A stretch of 64,000 nt of DNA from Alitta virens (taxonomy: Eukaryota > Annelida > Polychaeta > Phyllodocida > Nereididae): the NCBI GenBank assembly GCA_932294295.1, contig OW028585.1, positions 17,486,360 to 17,550,359 on the forward strand, written 5' to 3'. The stretch's first letter is position 1; each line of letters opens with the position of its first letter. The position numbers and the translations under genes are program-made. Shown piece by piece: positions 34,073-47,043 of the stretch. The notes under the pieces were generated by a model that saw only the letters and a program-made list of their open reading frames with translations, was not told the DNA's origin and did not search any database.

Positions 34073-35419
34073 ACAAAGATGTGTAAAAAAGATTTTGGTC
34101 AATTGTTTTCGGATTTAAAAAAATCTAGATATATGTATTCCTGCCTTCTATAAATTGCTATGAATGTTTAACTTATTTAAACGTGGCTGAATTGTGAGTT
34201 TCTCGTGTAGGTTTGCATATAGTTGGTATAAGGTTATGAGTCAAATTTATGTCAAAGAATTTCATAGAATTGATTTTCAAGTAGTCTAGATTTTGGTCAG
34301 TACCAATAATAATTCTCTTATGTTCTCTCTTAATTTTAGATATCACATTTTCATAAGTACATTACTGTGGTTAGAATTAAGTATGACACTAGATGATTTT
34401 TAAGAGACAGTCAATTGAACTAAATTCAATTAAGCCCAATAAATCAATCAATCAGTTAAGAGGACCTAAATTTCAATGGTCAAGAGCTTATTAATAAGAG
34501 TGGCTTAAACATGTAAACATAGGCCTCACCGTACTGAAATTGCCATCAATACGGGGAAAATGGGCAATTAAACCCTCACACGTATAACTGAATTGCAGTA
34601 TGCAATCTTTCAATGTCTTTACTTTCATCCATTCTCTTTTTTTTTCTCTCTAGCTTATTTCCTTTGCTAGCTATTACTTCTTGATGAATCTACCTCATGA
34701 CTTATTAAATTTAATAGCAGGGCATGTATTAAAGTTAATGTTGTCTGTGCACGTTTTGATTAATTGAGTTTATTTAAAAAGCATTCAGACAATAAAAACA
34801 ACTAGGGGTAGCTGTATATTAAACACAATATAACATGCCCATCTACATTATGAAATGTGCATGCTCAGCTGTAAAGCTTCATATAGGTTGGCTCTGTGCA
34901 AGCATTTTGAAACAGGCAGCTAATTCTGTTTGTAAAAAGAAAAACTCTTTTCTTAGTAGGCCTTTTATGTATAAGTGAAAATTATAAGCTCAAGGAGTTA
35001 CAAACGTATGTCAATCTATATGTATTTCAATCAATGTTATACCTTTGATCTTTTTGAAACACATATCAAATTTTATACTTCTGTGTTCTAGACCATAGCC
35101 ACTGCTAGCTGTGAACCTAGATAATATGACAAGCTGTATTGCCTTAGTGATATTTAACCTTGGCCTATGTGCCGACGTAATAATGAGGTTGACAAAGTTT
35201 GGAAACCACACTGGAAAAGGCAAATTTGACTCATTGCATGCTCACTGAATGTTTGTGGGAGGTCTGCCATATAATCCCAGGTTTACCAATTGATGATTTT
35301 GATTTCCATGTAGTAGATATATCTGAGCAAATATTGTGTACACAATATTGAATCACACTGGTTTGAATCTTGTTTATGTGATCGAAGCTAAAGTGCATAT
35401 CAGAACAATGAGCTCTCTG

Positions 35420-36140
35420 AGTCCGTAAATTTAGATCATTCTATAATTGAAAATGTTCAGAGTACTAAATACTTACGTGTTCACATTGAAAACAATTGAG
35501 ATTTGATACTCACGTTAATGAACTTATTAGAAAGTTGTCTGCTATCTTGATTTTCAAGATTTAAGGCATATTGTTCCTGAAGCTGTTCTTGTTTTAACTT
35601 TTAAGACACGTGGCTGCAACAATGCTTATGTTGAAAAAATTCATAGACTACAAAATAGAGCAGCTAGAATTATTTGTGCAAATTTTGACATTATTAACAC
35701 TAGAGGTATTGACATAGTAAAGCATCTAAATTAGCCGGCTATTTCACAAAGAACTTTTTGTCAGCGCAAATTTATAATTATAATCATGGATATAAATAAT
35801 AATGTCTGTATATATGCTCCAGATCACATAGTAAATTCCATTGTAATGGCTTGTGATATTAATGATGTTAACACGATATAGCTGTGCTATGAATACCCAC
35901 GTGACATATTGGAGAATTGATGTCGTGGAAAAGTAATTTATTTATCGTACATTGAAACCAATTACTATGATAAATTTAAACGTCAGGCAAAATTGTTATT
36001 TAGCTAAAAAAAAAAAAGTAAAAAATTATGAAATGTGCAAATTCGTTCCAACTATTTTTCAAAACAAAAAGAATATTGAAAAAAAAAATAATTATAGTTT
36101 TGTTTTACCCTATCTGCCTGCTCAATAATATATTCAGTTG
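35420..36140 (+). pseudogene. LINE reverse transcriptase, C-terminal relic
   Basis: Across shifting frames the plus strand reads STKYLRVHIEN, then LRFDTHVNELIRKLSAILIF, then KIHRLQNRAARIICANFDII and NTRGIDIVKHLN. TKYLGVxID and LQNRAARII are signatures of the thumb/C-terminal part of CR1/L2/Jockey-type non-LTR retrotransposon polymerases. Several stops and frameshifts make it dead. It sits inside the second Harbinger-like element and is followed by a CTAT microsatellite and an AAATA tail, as expected for the 3' end of such an element. Confidence 0.6.
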
Positions 36141-36204
36141 ATCCTTTTGTTAAATTAGCTTTGAATTGTAGTTTCAACATGTGTATAAAAGATAGAATAA
36201 AAAA

Positions 36205-36675
36205 ATTTCTCTATCTATCTACCTTTCTACCTCTCTATCTCTCTATCTATCTATCTATACTATCTATACTATCTATACTATCTATCTACCTATCTACCTA
36301 TCTACTATCTACCTATCTATACTATCTATCTATCTATCTATCTAACTATACTATCTATCTACCTATCTATACTATCTATCAATCTATCTATCTACCTATC
36401 TACCTATCTATCTATCTAACTATACTATCTATCTACCTATCTATACTATCTATCAATCTACCTCTCTATCTATCTACCTATCTATCTATACCTACCTATA
36501 TCTATCTATACTATCTATCAATCTACCTCTCTATCTATCTACCTATCTGCCTATCTATACTATCTATACTATCTATCAATCTATCTATCTATACTATACT
36601 ATCTATCTATCTGTCTACCTATCTATCTATACCTACCTATATCTATCTATACCTATCTATCTATCTATCTATATT
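36205..36675. repeat. CTAT/ACCT microsatellite
   Basis: About 470 bp of CTATCTAT runs mixed with CTACCTAT and ATACTATC. A frame translating as repeating YLSIYLSI runs through it and is not a gene. It probably expanded within the 3' region of the LINE relic, whose AAATAAAATAAAATAAGG tail lies at about 36,797-36,815. Confidence 0.9.
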
Positions 36676-37122
36676 ACTATGTTCAGGACATTTATTAAGA
36701 ACACACAATTTATATATTGTTTTCATATCTCAGGTGTTTTACCACGATTTTACTGTATATTTTGTATATATCTTGTTCCCTAGTTTTTGGGGGTTGAAAT
36801 AAAATAAAATAAGGCAGTGACTTGCCCTTATATGAACTCTAATCAACCAGGCAATAATTGCAATTAACTGACACCTTTGAACAAACTATAAATACTGACA
36901 AGTCAATTACAATTCAGTGAGGTACAGTGACACTTTTTAGAGACAGTAAATTCCAATTAGGCCAAATCAATCAATTAGCTAATAGTACTAATTTTCTACT
37001 AACGCACGTACATATGGAAAGGCTAGATACGGACAACGGATGACGGACACAGACAGGGAAAAAACGGATGACGGATGACGTGTATGCGGACCGCAAAACG
37101 GACATATGGAAAGCCAGCTTAA

Positions 37123-38590
37123 TGTGTCAAACTGCTTAACACAAATGTGAAATAGCGAAATAACATACAGTCCACCAGGGTTCTCTCCAGCATTATGCTA
37201 ATCCTGTACTTTATAATTTGTGGCTAATTTTCACCATTTATTTACTGTACAATCTATCCAACCGTTTGGGAGAGACTGAAGACTTTAACATTTTTGGGAT
37301 TGTTAATATTTGACTGATCGAACGGATGAGCTGAACTGACAGACAGAATTGACTTGAGTTCAGTGACGTAACTTTAACCATTTACTGATTTAGCTTTTAA
37401 CCACAACTTTGTGGACATCCTACATAGCCCCCCCCCCCCCCCCCCCCCCAACAGCGGTTTTGCATGTTTATTTACATAAACAAAACCAGTTTATATTTGA
37501 ATAAGAGTCATTCCGTGTCAATTGAACAAATTTCTGAAAATTTAAATTGCATAACTGGATAATGAACAAAGATCCCACAATGAAAGTTTAACTGAACATT
37601 GCCAAAAATATGATCTTTAAAATAATCTAGTTTTCATGTTAGTGCATGTTACCATACATGGATAATTTTACTTTGAATTTATTGAAAATTGTGTTTTTTC
37701 CTGATTTTGTACTGTATTTTCTTCGAAACTACATGTCTGATACACATTTTATTCCTGGTACTAATGATACTCATATCATAATGTTATAGAACTCATTCTA
37801 GAAGTGGCATATTAAATGATTGTTGAATTATGTTAAATTTATAATACAATATATTCATGAGTATTAACCTGTACCAAAGAAATGATGGAAAATTAAACTT
37901 ACAATAGTATTATTACGAAAATTGCAGTTATTTAGAAGGTTGTGAGTTTTTATAAAACACACCAGCTGCCTTAATAAATGGCCATCCCACCATTGCTAGT
38001 CAAAATGTAAATAATTTAAAGTTTGCTATATTTTCCATGGTAATTTCTGCTGCTTATTTGTGACCATAACAAATGGCTACAAATGATGACAATATGGCAA
38101 AAGAAGTTAATTTGTACACAGATTTTTTATGGGTTAGAATATTCAATAAAATATCAAATTCAGTTCAGATATAAATGTATTTATAAACATATCTATTTTG
38201 TGCTTCTCCATGACATAACATATATAATTTATTTTGGAGTTCACTTTATTATAACTGCTCTAAAGAGTTTCAGTAAAATTTCTGTGTCCTTTGTGATTAA
38301 AAAAAAACAAATTTTCGTCAGAAATAAATCAATGCATGCTTGCAATTCCATAGCATTTCATCAATTATATTATATATATGTATATTCATTGATAAAGGCC
38401 ATATGGCAAAGATAGTTTATAACTGTAATTCATGAAATGATTAAGTAAATAGTTTGCATTTTATGGTCAAATCATTTTTTGTACTTTCTGTAATTTATAT
38501 GTAATAATTACTGAAAATAAATTCAATATCAATAAAGTAAAATGTAAAAACTTGAATAGCTCTATTGATAGCTATTGATCACCGGCAAAA
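37123..38590. other. Gene-free stretch
   Basis: Nothing coding is supportable. It contains a C homopolymer near 37,430 and a short segment around 37,310 (CGGATGAGCTGAACTGACAG) similar to part of the inverted-repeat arm at 30,780. A 110-codon AT-rich open frame near 38,083 has no protein-like features. Confidence 0.55.
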
Positions 38591-38599
38591 GTGTCTGAC

Positions 38600-38740
38600 A
38601 TAATTTGCGATCTTGACCTCAAATGTACGGAGTTAAACAACCCACGTGATTAATGAATAAACGGCGATGTCAATCAAACTTAAGCTCCGCCCCCTGCAGT
38701 GACACTTAACTACATTGAAATGATTACGCAATGTGAGGGG
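38600..38740 (-). repeat. Dispersed repeat with CACGTG and GC box, copy 2
   Basis: Reverse-complement copy of 31,360-31,490, keeping AACCCACGTGATTAATGAAT and TTAAGCTCCGCCCCCTGCAG. A short hairpin (TTACCCAGATG...CATCTGGGTCAC) follows at about 38,857-38,888. Confidence 0.6.
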
Positions 38741-40267
38741 GCCCCAGTCAAAAAACCAACTAATTGTAACAACTGTTAACTGAATAGCCAGTCAAGTGTA
38801 ATTGTTTACCAATTAGACAATAATGCAAATCTTGCCTAGACCTATAATCCCGGGCCGTTACCCAGATGCTGTGACTGCATCTGGGTCACGGTTTATCGCA
38901 CTGAAAAATCTTGTAATAATTGTCATGTCTCAAGTTTACGGTCATTTGTATACGGCACATACATTAAATTAAACTTATACCTTTATATATATATGGCTAG
39001 CCTACATTTTCATGGCCCATCAAGTCGACAATAACTCAAAAACTGATTGGTTGGAAAGTGAAAGTGTAGTTTGAGTGTTGTGACGTCACACCTTTCATTA
39101 GCATATATATGAATACATGATGTCAACAACGAGGTCAGCACATGTGACATGTGCAACGCTTTTACTATTCAGCATTGCGGAATAATTATGTGTGGGGGGG
39201 GGGGGGGGGCACGAATTAATCACACTGATTTACATTTTAAGTGTGAAAGTACAAATAAAAGTACAATATTAGCGCATCAGACCACGGAATGGTTAAACAC
39301 TACTGATTTTGTTAAAACCTTTGCATGGCAGAGCTATAGATATATGGGGGGGGGGGGGGAGGTATGGCAAAAAACTAAAACCGGCAAAGGGGGGTAAGGC
39401 GAGAGTTTGGTCTGGTAGCAAATTTTGTTTAAATTTCAAACATAAGGAATCAACAGATAGTTTAGATGACTTTAAGATTCATAATAATAAATACTTCAGA
39501 CTTGCCATGATAATAATCCATATTATGCAAATATATATTTAATTACCATTTCGCCAAAAGTTATCAAATTGAAAACACAGGAAACTTAAATGTAATATAT
39601 AAGAAGTACAGAATATAAGAATGTTGGGTTTATTAACCCCCCCCCCCCCCCCCCCCTCCTTCACCTGAGCCCAGGCCTTGTAATAGCATAGCAAGTTGCA
39701 GTGTTTAAACACTGTAGTTCAAGTATTACACTTCGTGGAACATGTAGATAGTAATTATTGAACATCATCATCGCATTTGTCATAAAACTACCTGCAAATG
39801 ATACCAAACGTGGCATGTATTCTGTAATTCTTAGGGAGAAAATTCTCTGATAATAATGAAGTACAATCAGCTGATAATTGCAAATTTGTAATTCGCATAC
39901 TTACACCTTTATGAATAATTTAATTGTTGACACTACAGTAGTTTTCAAAATAAACTTCCACCTTTTTAAAAAATTATCTTTTGCTACACTTGGGTCATGT
40001 CTTTCCAACGGTATTAACTTCAAATTTTTGCAATAAGATATTTTATATACACAGGCATGGAGCAGCTTTGTAATCCAATTTATCACATGAAGGCCATTAT
40101 AAATGCAGTCATCCAATTTTTCGCTGTGCACCATTGAATATAAATAAGTATACATTAAGGTGACACTTAAGTTTAAAAATTTTAACTTTCCCTGATCCGT
40201 TGAGATATGAGATTATGCTGACAGATGAATGATATGTCACAATGTTTTATTTATTATCAAATTAAAT

Positions 40268-40340
40268 TAATTTTTTTTTTAATTCAAAACCTGCACCTCA
40301 GAGTCAGACTCTCAAACCACTGAGCCAAGCACAAATGAGC
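40268..40340 (-). repeat. tRNA-derived SINE head
   Basis: On the minus strand TGGCTCAGTGG is a perfect Pol III A box, followed by a tRNA-like stretch (GAGAGTCTGACTCTGAGGTG) and a degenerate B box (GGTTTTGAATT). Best read as the 5' end of a SINE or a tRNA pseudogene. No functional tRNA fold with a full acceptor stem is evident. Confidence 0.45.
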
Positions 40341-40649
40341 AGTGAAAATAAACCACAGAAATCTTGTAATGCAGTACACTGAACTGCAATAACCACAATA
40401 AAACATAGTATATATGGGCACCAAAATAGCACCATAAATCAAATTTCAGAAATAAACATGTGGCATCAAATTTTAAATTTTGAGAATAGGTCTTGAAAAC
40501 TGATTTTTGTAGCTCTCATTCATTGCATGACCAAATATTGCCAGAACTAGTCATGTAAATTAATGCATACATAGGTCTTCCTGACTCAAAACAATCACTT
40601 GAAAACTAGTAATGACAGCTGATCTGCAACCAGACACAGTGACATGCAA

Positions 40650-40935
40650 ATAATTTGCACTGACGTCAACAACCCACGTGACTCATGAATAGCAGCGATG
40701 TCAACAAATATAAGCTCCGCCCCCTGCATTGACTGGAGGTGACGCAATATTTCGCAACATTTAGCAGGCTCAGTCAAAACATCCACTAAATGTAGCAATT
40801 TCAACTGAATAGACAATCGAGTCTAATTGTTTATCAAGCAGTCTAGTCAACTCTTACCTAGACCTGTTAAAACATGTGACTCATGTAGCTAAGTGACAGC
40901 TCTATTCATTGATCAAGTTCAATGAACTTTTGACA
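40650..40935 (-). repeat. Dispersed repeat with CACGTG and GC box, copy 3
   Basis: Another inverted copy of the 31,360 family (AACCCACGTGACTCATGAAT, AAGCTCCGCCCCCTGCAT). It continues to TTCAATGAACTTTTGACAG near 40,917, which matches 31,300-31,320 inverted, so it belongs to the same old inverted duplication as the long arms. Confidence 0.6.
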
Positions 40936-42356
40936 GCTGACCAATAACTGCAACTGAATACTTCAGAAGAATGCCACATTAAAAATTGAAATAAATATTT
41001 CTGCATATATTTACCCATGTTAAAAATCACAATTCTGGCCACAAATCAGCAGGCATACACACCTCACTTATTCAATATAAATTAATGCCAGAAATATAAC
41101 TATGTGGCTCACGAGCCATTTCTCCATGTTTTCACATAATAAGGCTCAATGCAATTCATTGCAATGCAATTCAATGTAACTAATCCTCAGATATGTATTA
41201 TAATAGCTCACATGCACTAACAATTATGATATTTTACAAAATCAGAGCTACAAAGCTGTCCAAAGCTAAACCAAGTTTGACACAGCAGCATGATGACATT
41301 TGCCAGCCACCCTTGTCAAAAGTATTTACTCATATTTCCAAAATGCCAGGACAATTCCTGTACTGAAATATAACCAACAGTGAGCAATATATTTTGTTTT
41401 AAAAAAAGCCACATGATCAATATGTGCTAACATTTTACATACCTAATAGCTCCCAATAAATGTGGCATAAGCCACTCAGGGCAAAATAGAAAATAAGTTG
41501 GCGCAAAAAGCAAAAACTGCATATCTCCTCAGATCAATTTTCACTGAAATAACATTGTTATCAATTAAGACAAGACTTTAAAGGCAAAACATTTGCACTG
41601 TCTATAAATGTATAATGTGCAAAATTAAGCAAGCTTGGTATTGGGCCAGCTCTGGGCGAATTTGACTTTTCCTAATTAACCTAATAATGGATATTGTTTT
41701 ATTACTCTCCGATGTGTCCAATCCTTCTCTAGTTCATCCAAGATATATGTGTACCATATATCAATCCATAAATTCAAAACTATATGGAAAAGTATGTCAA
41801 TATGATAAAAGTTATTTTTTAGTACCTGTGCAGGTCACTATCAGGGCTCATTGCACACAAAGCACGGGGTCGGGTGATGGCCACGCTGCATGGCTCCGCC
41901 CCCCTTCAAAGACTAAATACGCCATTTTAAAGCCAAATATAACTTTAAAATTCTGAATTATATGCTGATAATTTTACGTGCAAGTGAATGCACAAGAAAC
42001 TCAATCAATGACCAGCTTGCCAATTAATACCAGAGGTTTAGTTACAATTACACAGCTGAGTGCTTCCAGCCTCCAAGCCGGACCAAGGGCACAGGGCATA
42101 GCTGGGGGGAAAAAACTCCGCCCCCCTCCACTGCATGCATACATTTGCTAATTAACTAAATCATCTTTAAAATTTACGATTTACACTCGGTGACATTAAA
42201 ATTCCCCACGACATCGAGATTCGCCACTTAAAATAAAGTGCAATATAGAACACTGTCATATAAACAATTAGTTTTGTAACAGACCAATCCCCCCCCCCCA
42301 CTTTTTAACCCCCCCCCTTTTTAATTTCCTTTTTGTAACCGATTTTTGCAGAACAA
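40936..42356. other. Gene-free stretch with minor repeats
   Basis: No gene is supportable. A 30-bp segment (TGTCCAATCCTTCTCTAGTT and on) at 41,713 recurs near 47,903. GCTCCGCCCCCC-type GC boxes occur at about 41,890 and 42,115, like those in the dispersed repeat family. Confidence 0.5.
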
Positions 42357-44528
42357 TTTTGACAGTTGTTGATTTGTATATTATTTAGTACTTTGGATAC
42401 CAATATACAAACCAGCCAACTTACTAAAATTATAATAATAGCCTATTTTCATCACCTAGCAAGTTGGGGTTTGATAAATATTTGATTCTGTCTATTTTGT
42501 GCTGATCCATAATGATCAAGCCCCCATGCCACAGGAAAAAATATATGACTAAACAGTTTGACATTTATTTTGAATCCTACTATAATGCAAGCAACAACAA
42601 AAAAGCCCATCCAAACCTTAAGTTCCTGCATGGCCATTCACATCCTTAAAACCCCAGTGAAATTCCAATGATAAAGTTATCAAATTTTTTAAAAATAAAA
42701 ATCATAATAATATGCCACTTCTAGAAGTCACAAATTCATTATATCAATTCATTGCATTGTTCTAATTGGCCTATAACACAAGCATATTTTTTGAAAGTTT
42801 ATTGGCTGGGGCAGAACATTGATAATTGGGCGTAACACTCAGGACACTAATTTTCTTTATTTGTTGGGTTCTCACTACCCTGTAAAAATAAGGAACGTCA
42901 CCAATGGTCTGGAGTGATATGAAGAACATATAATACCATAATTTTATGCTATTATATTTTTTCTAATAGACCAATAAATTTGTAAAAATCTGAGTAATTC
43001 ATGTAGTCTACAAGGCAAAAACACGGGTCTCAATGAGATTCTATTTTTTTGTGAAAGTTTTTTCTTGTTAACTGGGTGTGAACTTTCTTACAAGTATGGT
43101 CAGTTTCATGGTCCGTAACCTACCTCGGCATAATACAGTATAACTTAATAAAAAAAAGTATACTTATTAATATGTGAACCACTTCAAATAAAATGTTTTT
43201 TTTTATTCTGTAACAAAGGTCAAGTAAAACGTGTAAGACTATTGACAAAAAAAAATTGAAAAAATACCAGGATTTTTTAATCAATCTGGAATTCAACTGC
43301 ACTGAGCTTTAAAAAAAATATTGATGTTAGACAAACTAAAAAATTGGCCATATTATTATTAAATACTATGCATAATTGTCTTGTTGAATTATAATATTAG
43401 GCAATTTATACCAAACTGCTAATCGCAAATCACACTTGAAACCTATCTTGGCCGCTATTCAGCCAGTTGCTGTGAACCACCCCACCCAATTCAATTTTGT
43501 GTTGACATACCCACAAAATGAAATCAATTCAGTTAACAGCTGATTAATTAATGGTATACCCTCTAAAGGTTTGGTTGTTAAAAAACCCAATGGATTTTTC
43601 CTTGCGGGTTTTCTTTGTTTGTCAGAATTGCTCAAATTTGAATTTTCAAGATAACAGTTTGTAGGAGGATGCCCTTGCATCGGCTGCAGGTAAAATCAAA
43701 ACCATTCAGGGTGAATTCTTGCTAGGTCAATGTCCATAATGTCAATGATCTGGTTGACTCCTTTGTTTTGTTTTCTTTCTTTTATTTCCTTCTTTATTTC
43801 TTTTTTCTTTATTACATATAACTACTTCTACAGTAGTCTGTCAGTTCAGCAAAGTCAGTCAGTTCAGCCAAATCAGTCAGTACAGCCAAGTCAGGTTCAG
43901 TCAAGTTAATTCAGTCAGCTGAACTCAGTCAATTCTGTCTGTCTGTTAGTCAAGCTCATCCGTCCAGTCAGTCAGTTCAGTCATGTCAGTCTGTCTGTCA
44001 GTCAGTCAGCACAACAGAACATGCCAGCTGACAACTAGTCAGTCATTTAGGCAGCCAGACAGTGGTTTTATTCTTGTACCTTAAATATCACTTACAAATT
44101 GTAGATTTAGTCACCTCGTAAACCTCAGGGTTGTCATCAGTATTTCTTTCTCAATAAATTAGGTATTAGTGTATTTTTTTCATTGTGTTGCTGTAAATTG
44201 ATAGATGATAAGATAGTTACAATTGAACTATTTAGAAAATAACTGCATTGTTCTATCATGTATAGAAGACAAGTAATTGCAGTTGAAGTTTTGCATTCCT
44301 CCAACATCTTCAGGTGAGTTAAAGATGAATGTCTTTAGTTAAAGAAAGTCAGGTGAGAAGGCCATGGCAAAAAATGAGCAGTTTCTGAATATAGGCCAAG
44401 GCCAAAGATTTAGGCCAAGGCAAAAAGTGTTTCTCACTGAAGTGCAAACTAAATGTCATGTTATTAGCTAAACAGTAAAATAATGATGAATTCCAGGTGT
44501 CTAGAAGGAAGACTTTAAATTAGTTAAA
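42357..44528 (-). repeat. Long imperfect inverted repeat, right arm
   Basis: Reverse-complement counterpart of 30,218-31,310, but about twice as long because of internal insertions (roughly 42,510-43,020 and 43,150-43,730 are unmatched). Matched blocks include the CAGTCAGT-rich stretch at 43,840-44,010 and the GGCCAAGGCCAAAGATTTAG stretch near 44,395. Confidence 0.7.
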
Positions 44529-45463
44529 CATCGGGCACAATGTTTCCAACCGTCTTTAAGACGAAGATCCTAAAGGCCTAAAACTGCTGCAAAATGTGGG
44601 CCTTAAACCAATAGCCATCGTGTGTGACCAAGGTTCAAATAACAGCGATTAAATCTTTAGGAGCAACAACAGAAAACCCATTCATCGTAATCAACAATTC
44701 AAAGATATATTTATTTTATGACAGCCCACATTTACTAAAAAATATCCGGACCAATTTGAAAAACATGATTTTTATCTGCCACATAACAGAACTGCCAAAT
44801 GGGACCACATCAACCAACTCTACCTTCACGATTCATGTAAAGCCATCAGAATGATTCCAAGAATAACTGACTGAAAAACATGTCCAACTTCCAGCATTCA
44901 GCACAATCAGTGTACCACTTGCTGCACAGCTAAATCTTATTATTCATAATACTTAAATTATAGAAGCATAGAAGCTGCTATTGTAGAAGTTGCACTAATG
45001 AACTTGTAAATGACCTTGTGTCAAAGATCAAGGTCACAGATGACCTTTAACTTTCACATTAAAGAAAAATCCTATATCTCTCAATGGTAGAGTCTTGTTA
45101 TTTAGCACCCAATCGCCACCAAAAAAGCTGCTGCTCTAGATTGGCCATTAATCAACAATACAAATTTTTCACATTTGACCATCTCCAAGTAAAATAACGA
45201 TTGCATGAGCATGATGAGTGATTTGACCTGAACATATCGGCCATCCTGATTAGAATGTGCTAGAAGCACAATAATTATAATATTTACCAGTTTACTCAAT
45301 AGCAAAAAACCAATGTCCTCACCTCCGTACAGGGGGAAGCCCAGTAATTTTGCAAGATTGAAACTGAAGTCTCAGGTGAAGCCCAATAAGGTCTTCCTGA
45401 CAGTAAATGGTGAAACCCATTTTTATACAGAATCAATCACACAAAATATTCATTCAGTACAAT

Positions 45464-46269
45464 TAGGGCTCCATATCGATACATTTTTCCGATACGATAC
45501 GTTGATACGTTTGTTCGATATATATACGATATGTATCACGATACATGTATAAAGGCTGAATCCAGTAAACAACTTTGACTAAATTACAAGTTGTATTAGA
45601 TATATAGATAGATAGATACTTTATTTTGATGGTACAAAAATTATTATACAGTAAGACATTTACATGATTTTAACTATGAATTTTAATCTATTGTAAATAT
45701 AGGTCCATCAGGAAACCACCTGAGCATTAGCTGTAATGGTGGCATCTTCAATAAAAAGAAAGAAAGTTAAATTATTATTATATATTCTATTATAAAAATT
45801 ATCTTATTGTAAAACCTAGTCAAGCATTTATTGAATATCTTGTGATGTTTCTAAATGAATCAGTCAATCAGTCTATTATCAAAAACTATAATTTTATCCA
45901 AATATATTAAGACATTCCTGGTTAAAATACTGCCAATAACTCTTTGCAGTAAAGTGATTTTAATGCTGTAACATTCCTGCTCTCTTGGCACTGTAGTCTC
46001 ATAGTCACTATTCAGTCACATAGTCTCCCAATAGTCACTGCATGGTCTCCAAGGGAAAAAACTTTTTCATATACTGTAGATGGCAGCACATTACGTACTC
46101 AGTGGTACTGCAGATCAGCGTAGGCGCCCTCTGACGGAAATCAAGCAATCGCTAATTTTCGGCGGGTTTTCTTGCGTCGATGTGTATTATATGATACGTC
46201 TTAGAATACCGGTTTTCGGTACTCTCATACAGTACCGGTTTTATGATATATTACCGATGTAAAGCCCTA
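45464..46269. mobile_element. TAGGGCT-ended element inside the P-like pseudogene
   Basis: Left end TAGGGCTCCATATCGATAC and right end, reverse-complemented, TAGGGCTTTACATCGGTA form an imperfect terminal inverted repeat; GATACG/CGATA motifs repeat inside the left end. Such ends suggest a hAT-like non-autonomous element, but no clean target duplication is visible. A GATAGATAGATACTTTATTT stretch near 45,607 looks like the reverse complement of a LINE 3' tail nested within. Confidence 0.45.
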
Positions 46270-46618
46270 ACATCATGCATGCCTTGAAATATTATATTTT
46301 CAGTAAGTCACTCCGTAGCGGCAGCAATGTACACCTTAGCTGACCTGAAAGTGCTTCCACAGCTGGCAAAATCAACCGCAGAATTTATTTACAACATGGA
46401 CCAAATTTGTTGGTTTATTTAATACCAGCCAGGAACACTCAAGCAAACCAGCGAAAGCATTTACCGATGATTCCCTACCACTTCTCAAAAATTAAAACTA
46501 TTCATTTCTGGTCTACTGAGTCTGAACAGAAGGCCCCTACCCTGCCTAGAGGGCCGGCTTGGAAATTTAACTGCATCAAAAACTTGGAACAACTATGGAC
46601 TGACATAAAAGACGATAC

Positions 46619-46923
46619 CAGGGTTTCCCCCAGGATTTAAGGATTGGGGGGGGGGGGGGAATTTTTAACATAAAGGACTTCATTTCCTGCAATCTGGTGA
46701 CTTCTGAGGCAAGATATCATCTAATACATATATCACCAAATATGACCAATATTTAAATACAATATTGAGAATATTGTTATAAATGTCAAATTTTTTTTGG
46801 AATATAGAGGTTACATGTAAGTAGGTGGGAATTATTGGGGGGGGGGATGTCCCCCCACAGTCTCAGAGTGGGGGGGGGGTGTCCAAACCCCCTTGACCCC
46901 CCCCCCCCCTGGGAGAAACCCTG
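46619..46923. mobile_element. hAT-like MITE in the P-like pseudogene
   Basis: Terminal inverted repeats CAGGGTTTCCCCCAGG and CCTGGGAGAAACCCTG (imperfect) with long G and C runs inside. Flanking octamers GACGATAC and GATCATAC agree at six of eight positions, consistent with an old 8-bp duplication. It splits the transposase reading between WTDIKDD and ILTRHINQD. Confidence 0.65.
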
Positions 46924-46989
46924 GATCATACTAAATTCATACTGACTCGACATATCAATCAAGACTGCCTCGAACACTTTTTTGGGTCC

Positions 46990-47043
46990 ATGAATCAAGT
47001 CAAAATGTCAAATTTATACTGGGAATAGAGTGAAGATATGCAT
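46990..47043 (+). repeat. 54-bp direct repeat, copy 1
   Basis: The segment ATGAATCAAGTCAAAATGTC to AGATATGCATT recurs at 47,677-47,731 with about two mismatches. The first copy lies within the transposase pseudogene after FFGS and shifts it away from the expected continuation. Confidence 0.75.

Larger units (their letters stand above)
32880..37119. mobile_element. Second PIF/Harbinger-like TIR element
   Basis: Begins AGCTGGCTTTCCATATGTCC and ends with its reverse complement at 37,119 (25 bp perfect, then a similar subterminal region full of CCGTCATCCGT/ATCCGT motifs on both sides). TAA flanks both ends (32,877-32,879 and 37,120-37,122); the left TAA is also the right flank of the preceding element. 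No transposase inside; the 4.2-kb interior includes hairpins, a LINE 3' end and a CTAT microsatellite. Confidence 0.72.

Noticed and set aside
36161..36802. 213-codon open frame, the longest in the window
   Set aside because: Almost wholly a YLSI repeat translated from the CTAT microsatellite; only the first few residues overlap the LINE relic.
38083..38415. 110-codon AT-rich frame
   Set aside because: Low complexity, rich in Ile/Tyr/Phe/Lys as expected from AT-rich non-coding DNA, and with no splice or start context.
39149..39542. Two overlapping plus-strand frames rich in glycine
   Set aside because: Driven by G homopolymers; composition and overlap argue against coding.
40268..40340. Functional tRNA gene
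   Set aside because: The A box is perfect but the B box is degenerate and no acceptor stem could be paired; a SINE head is more likely.
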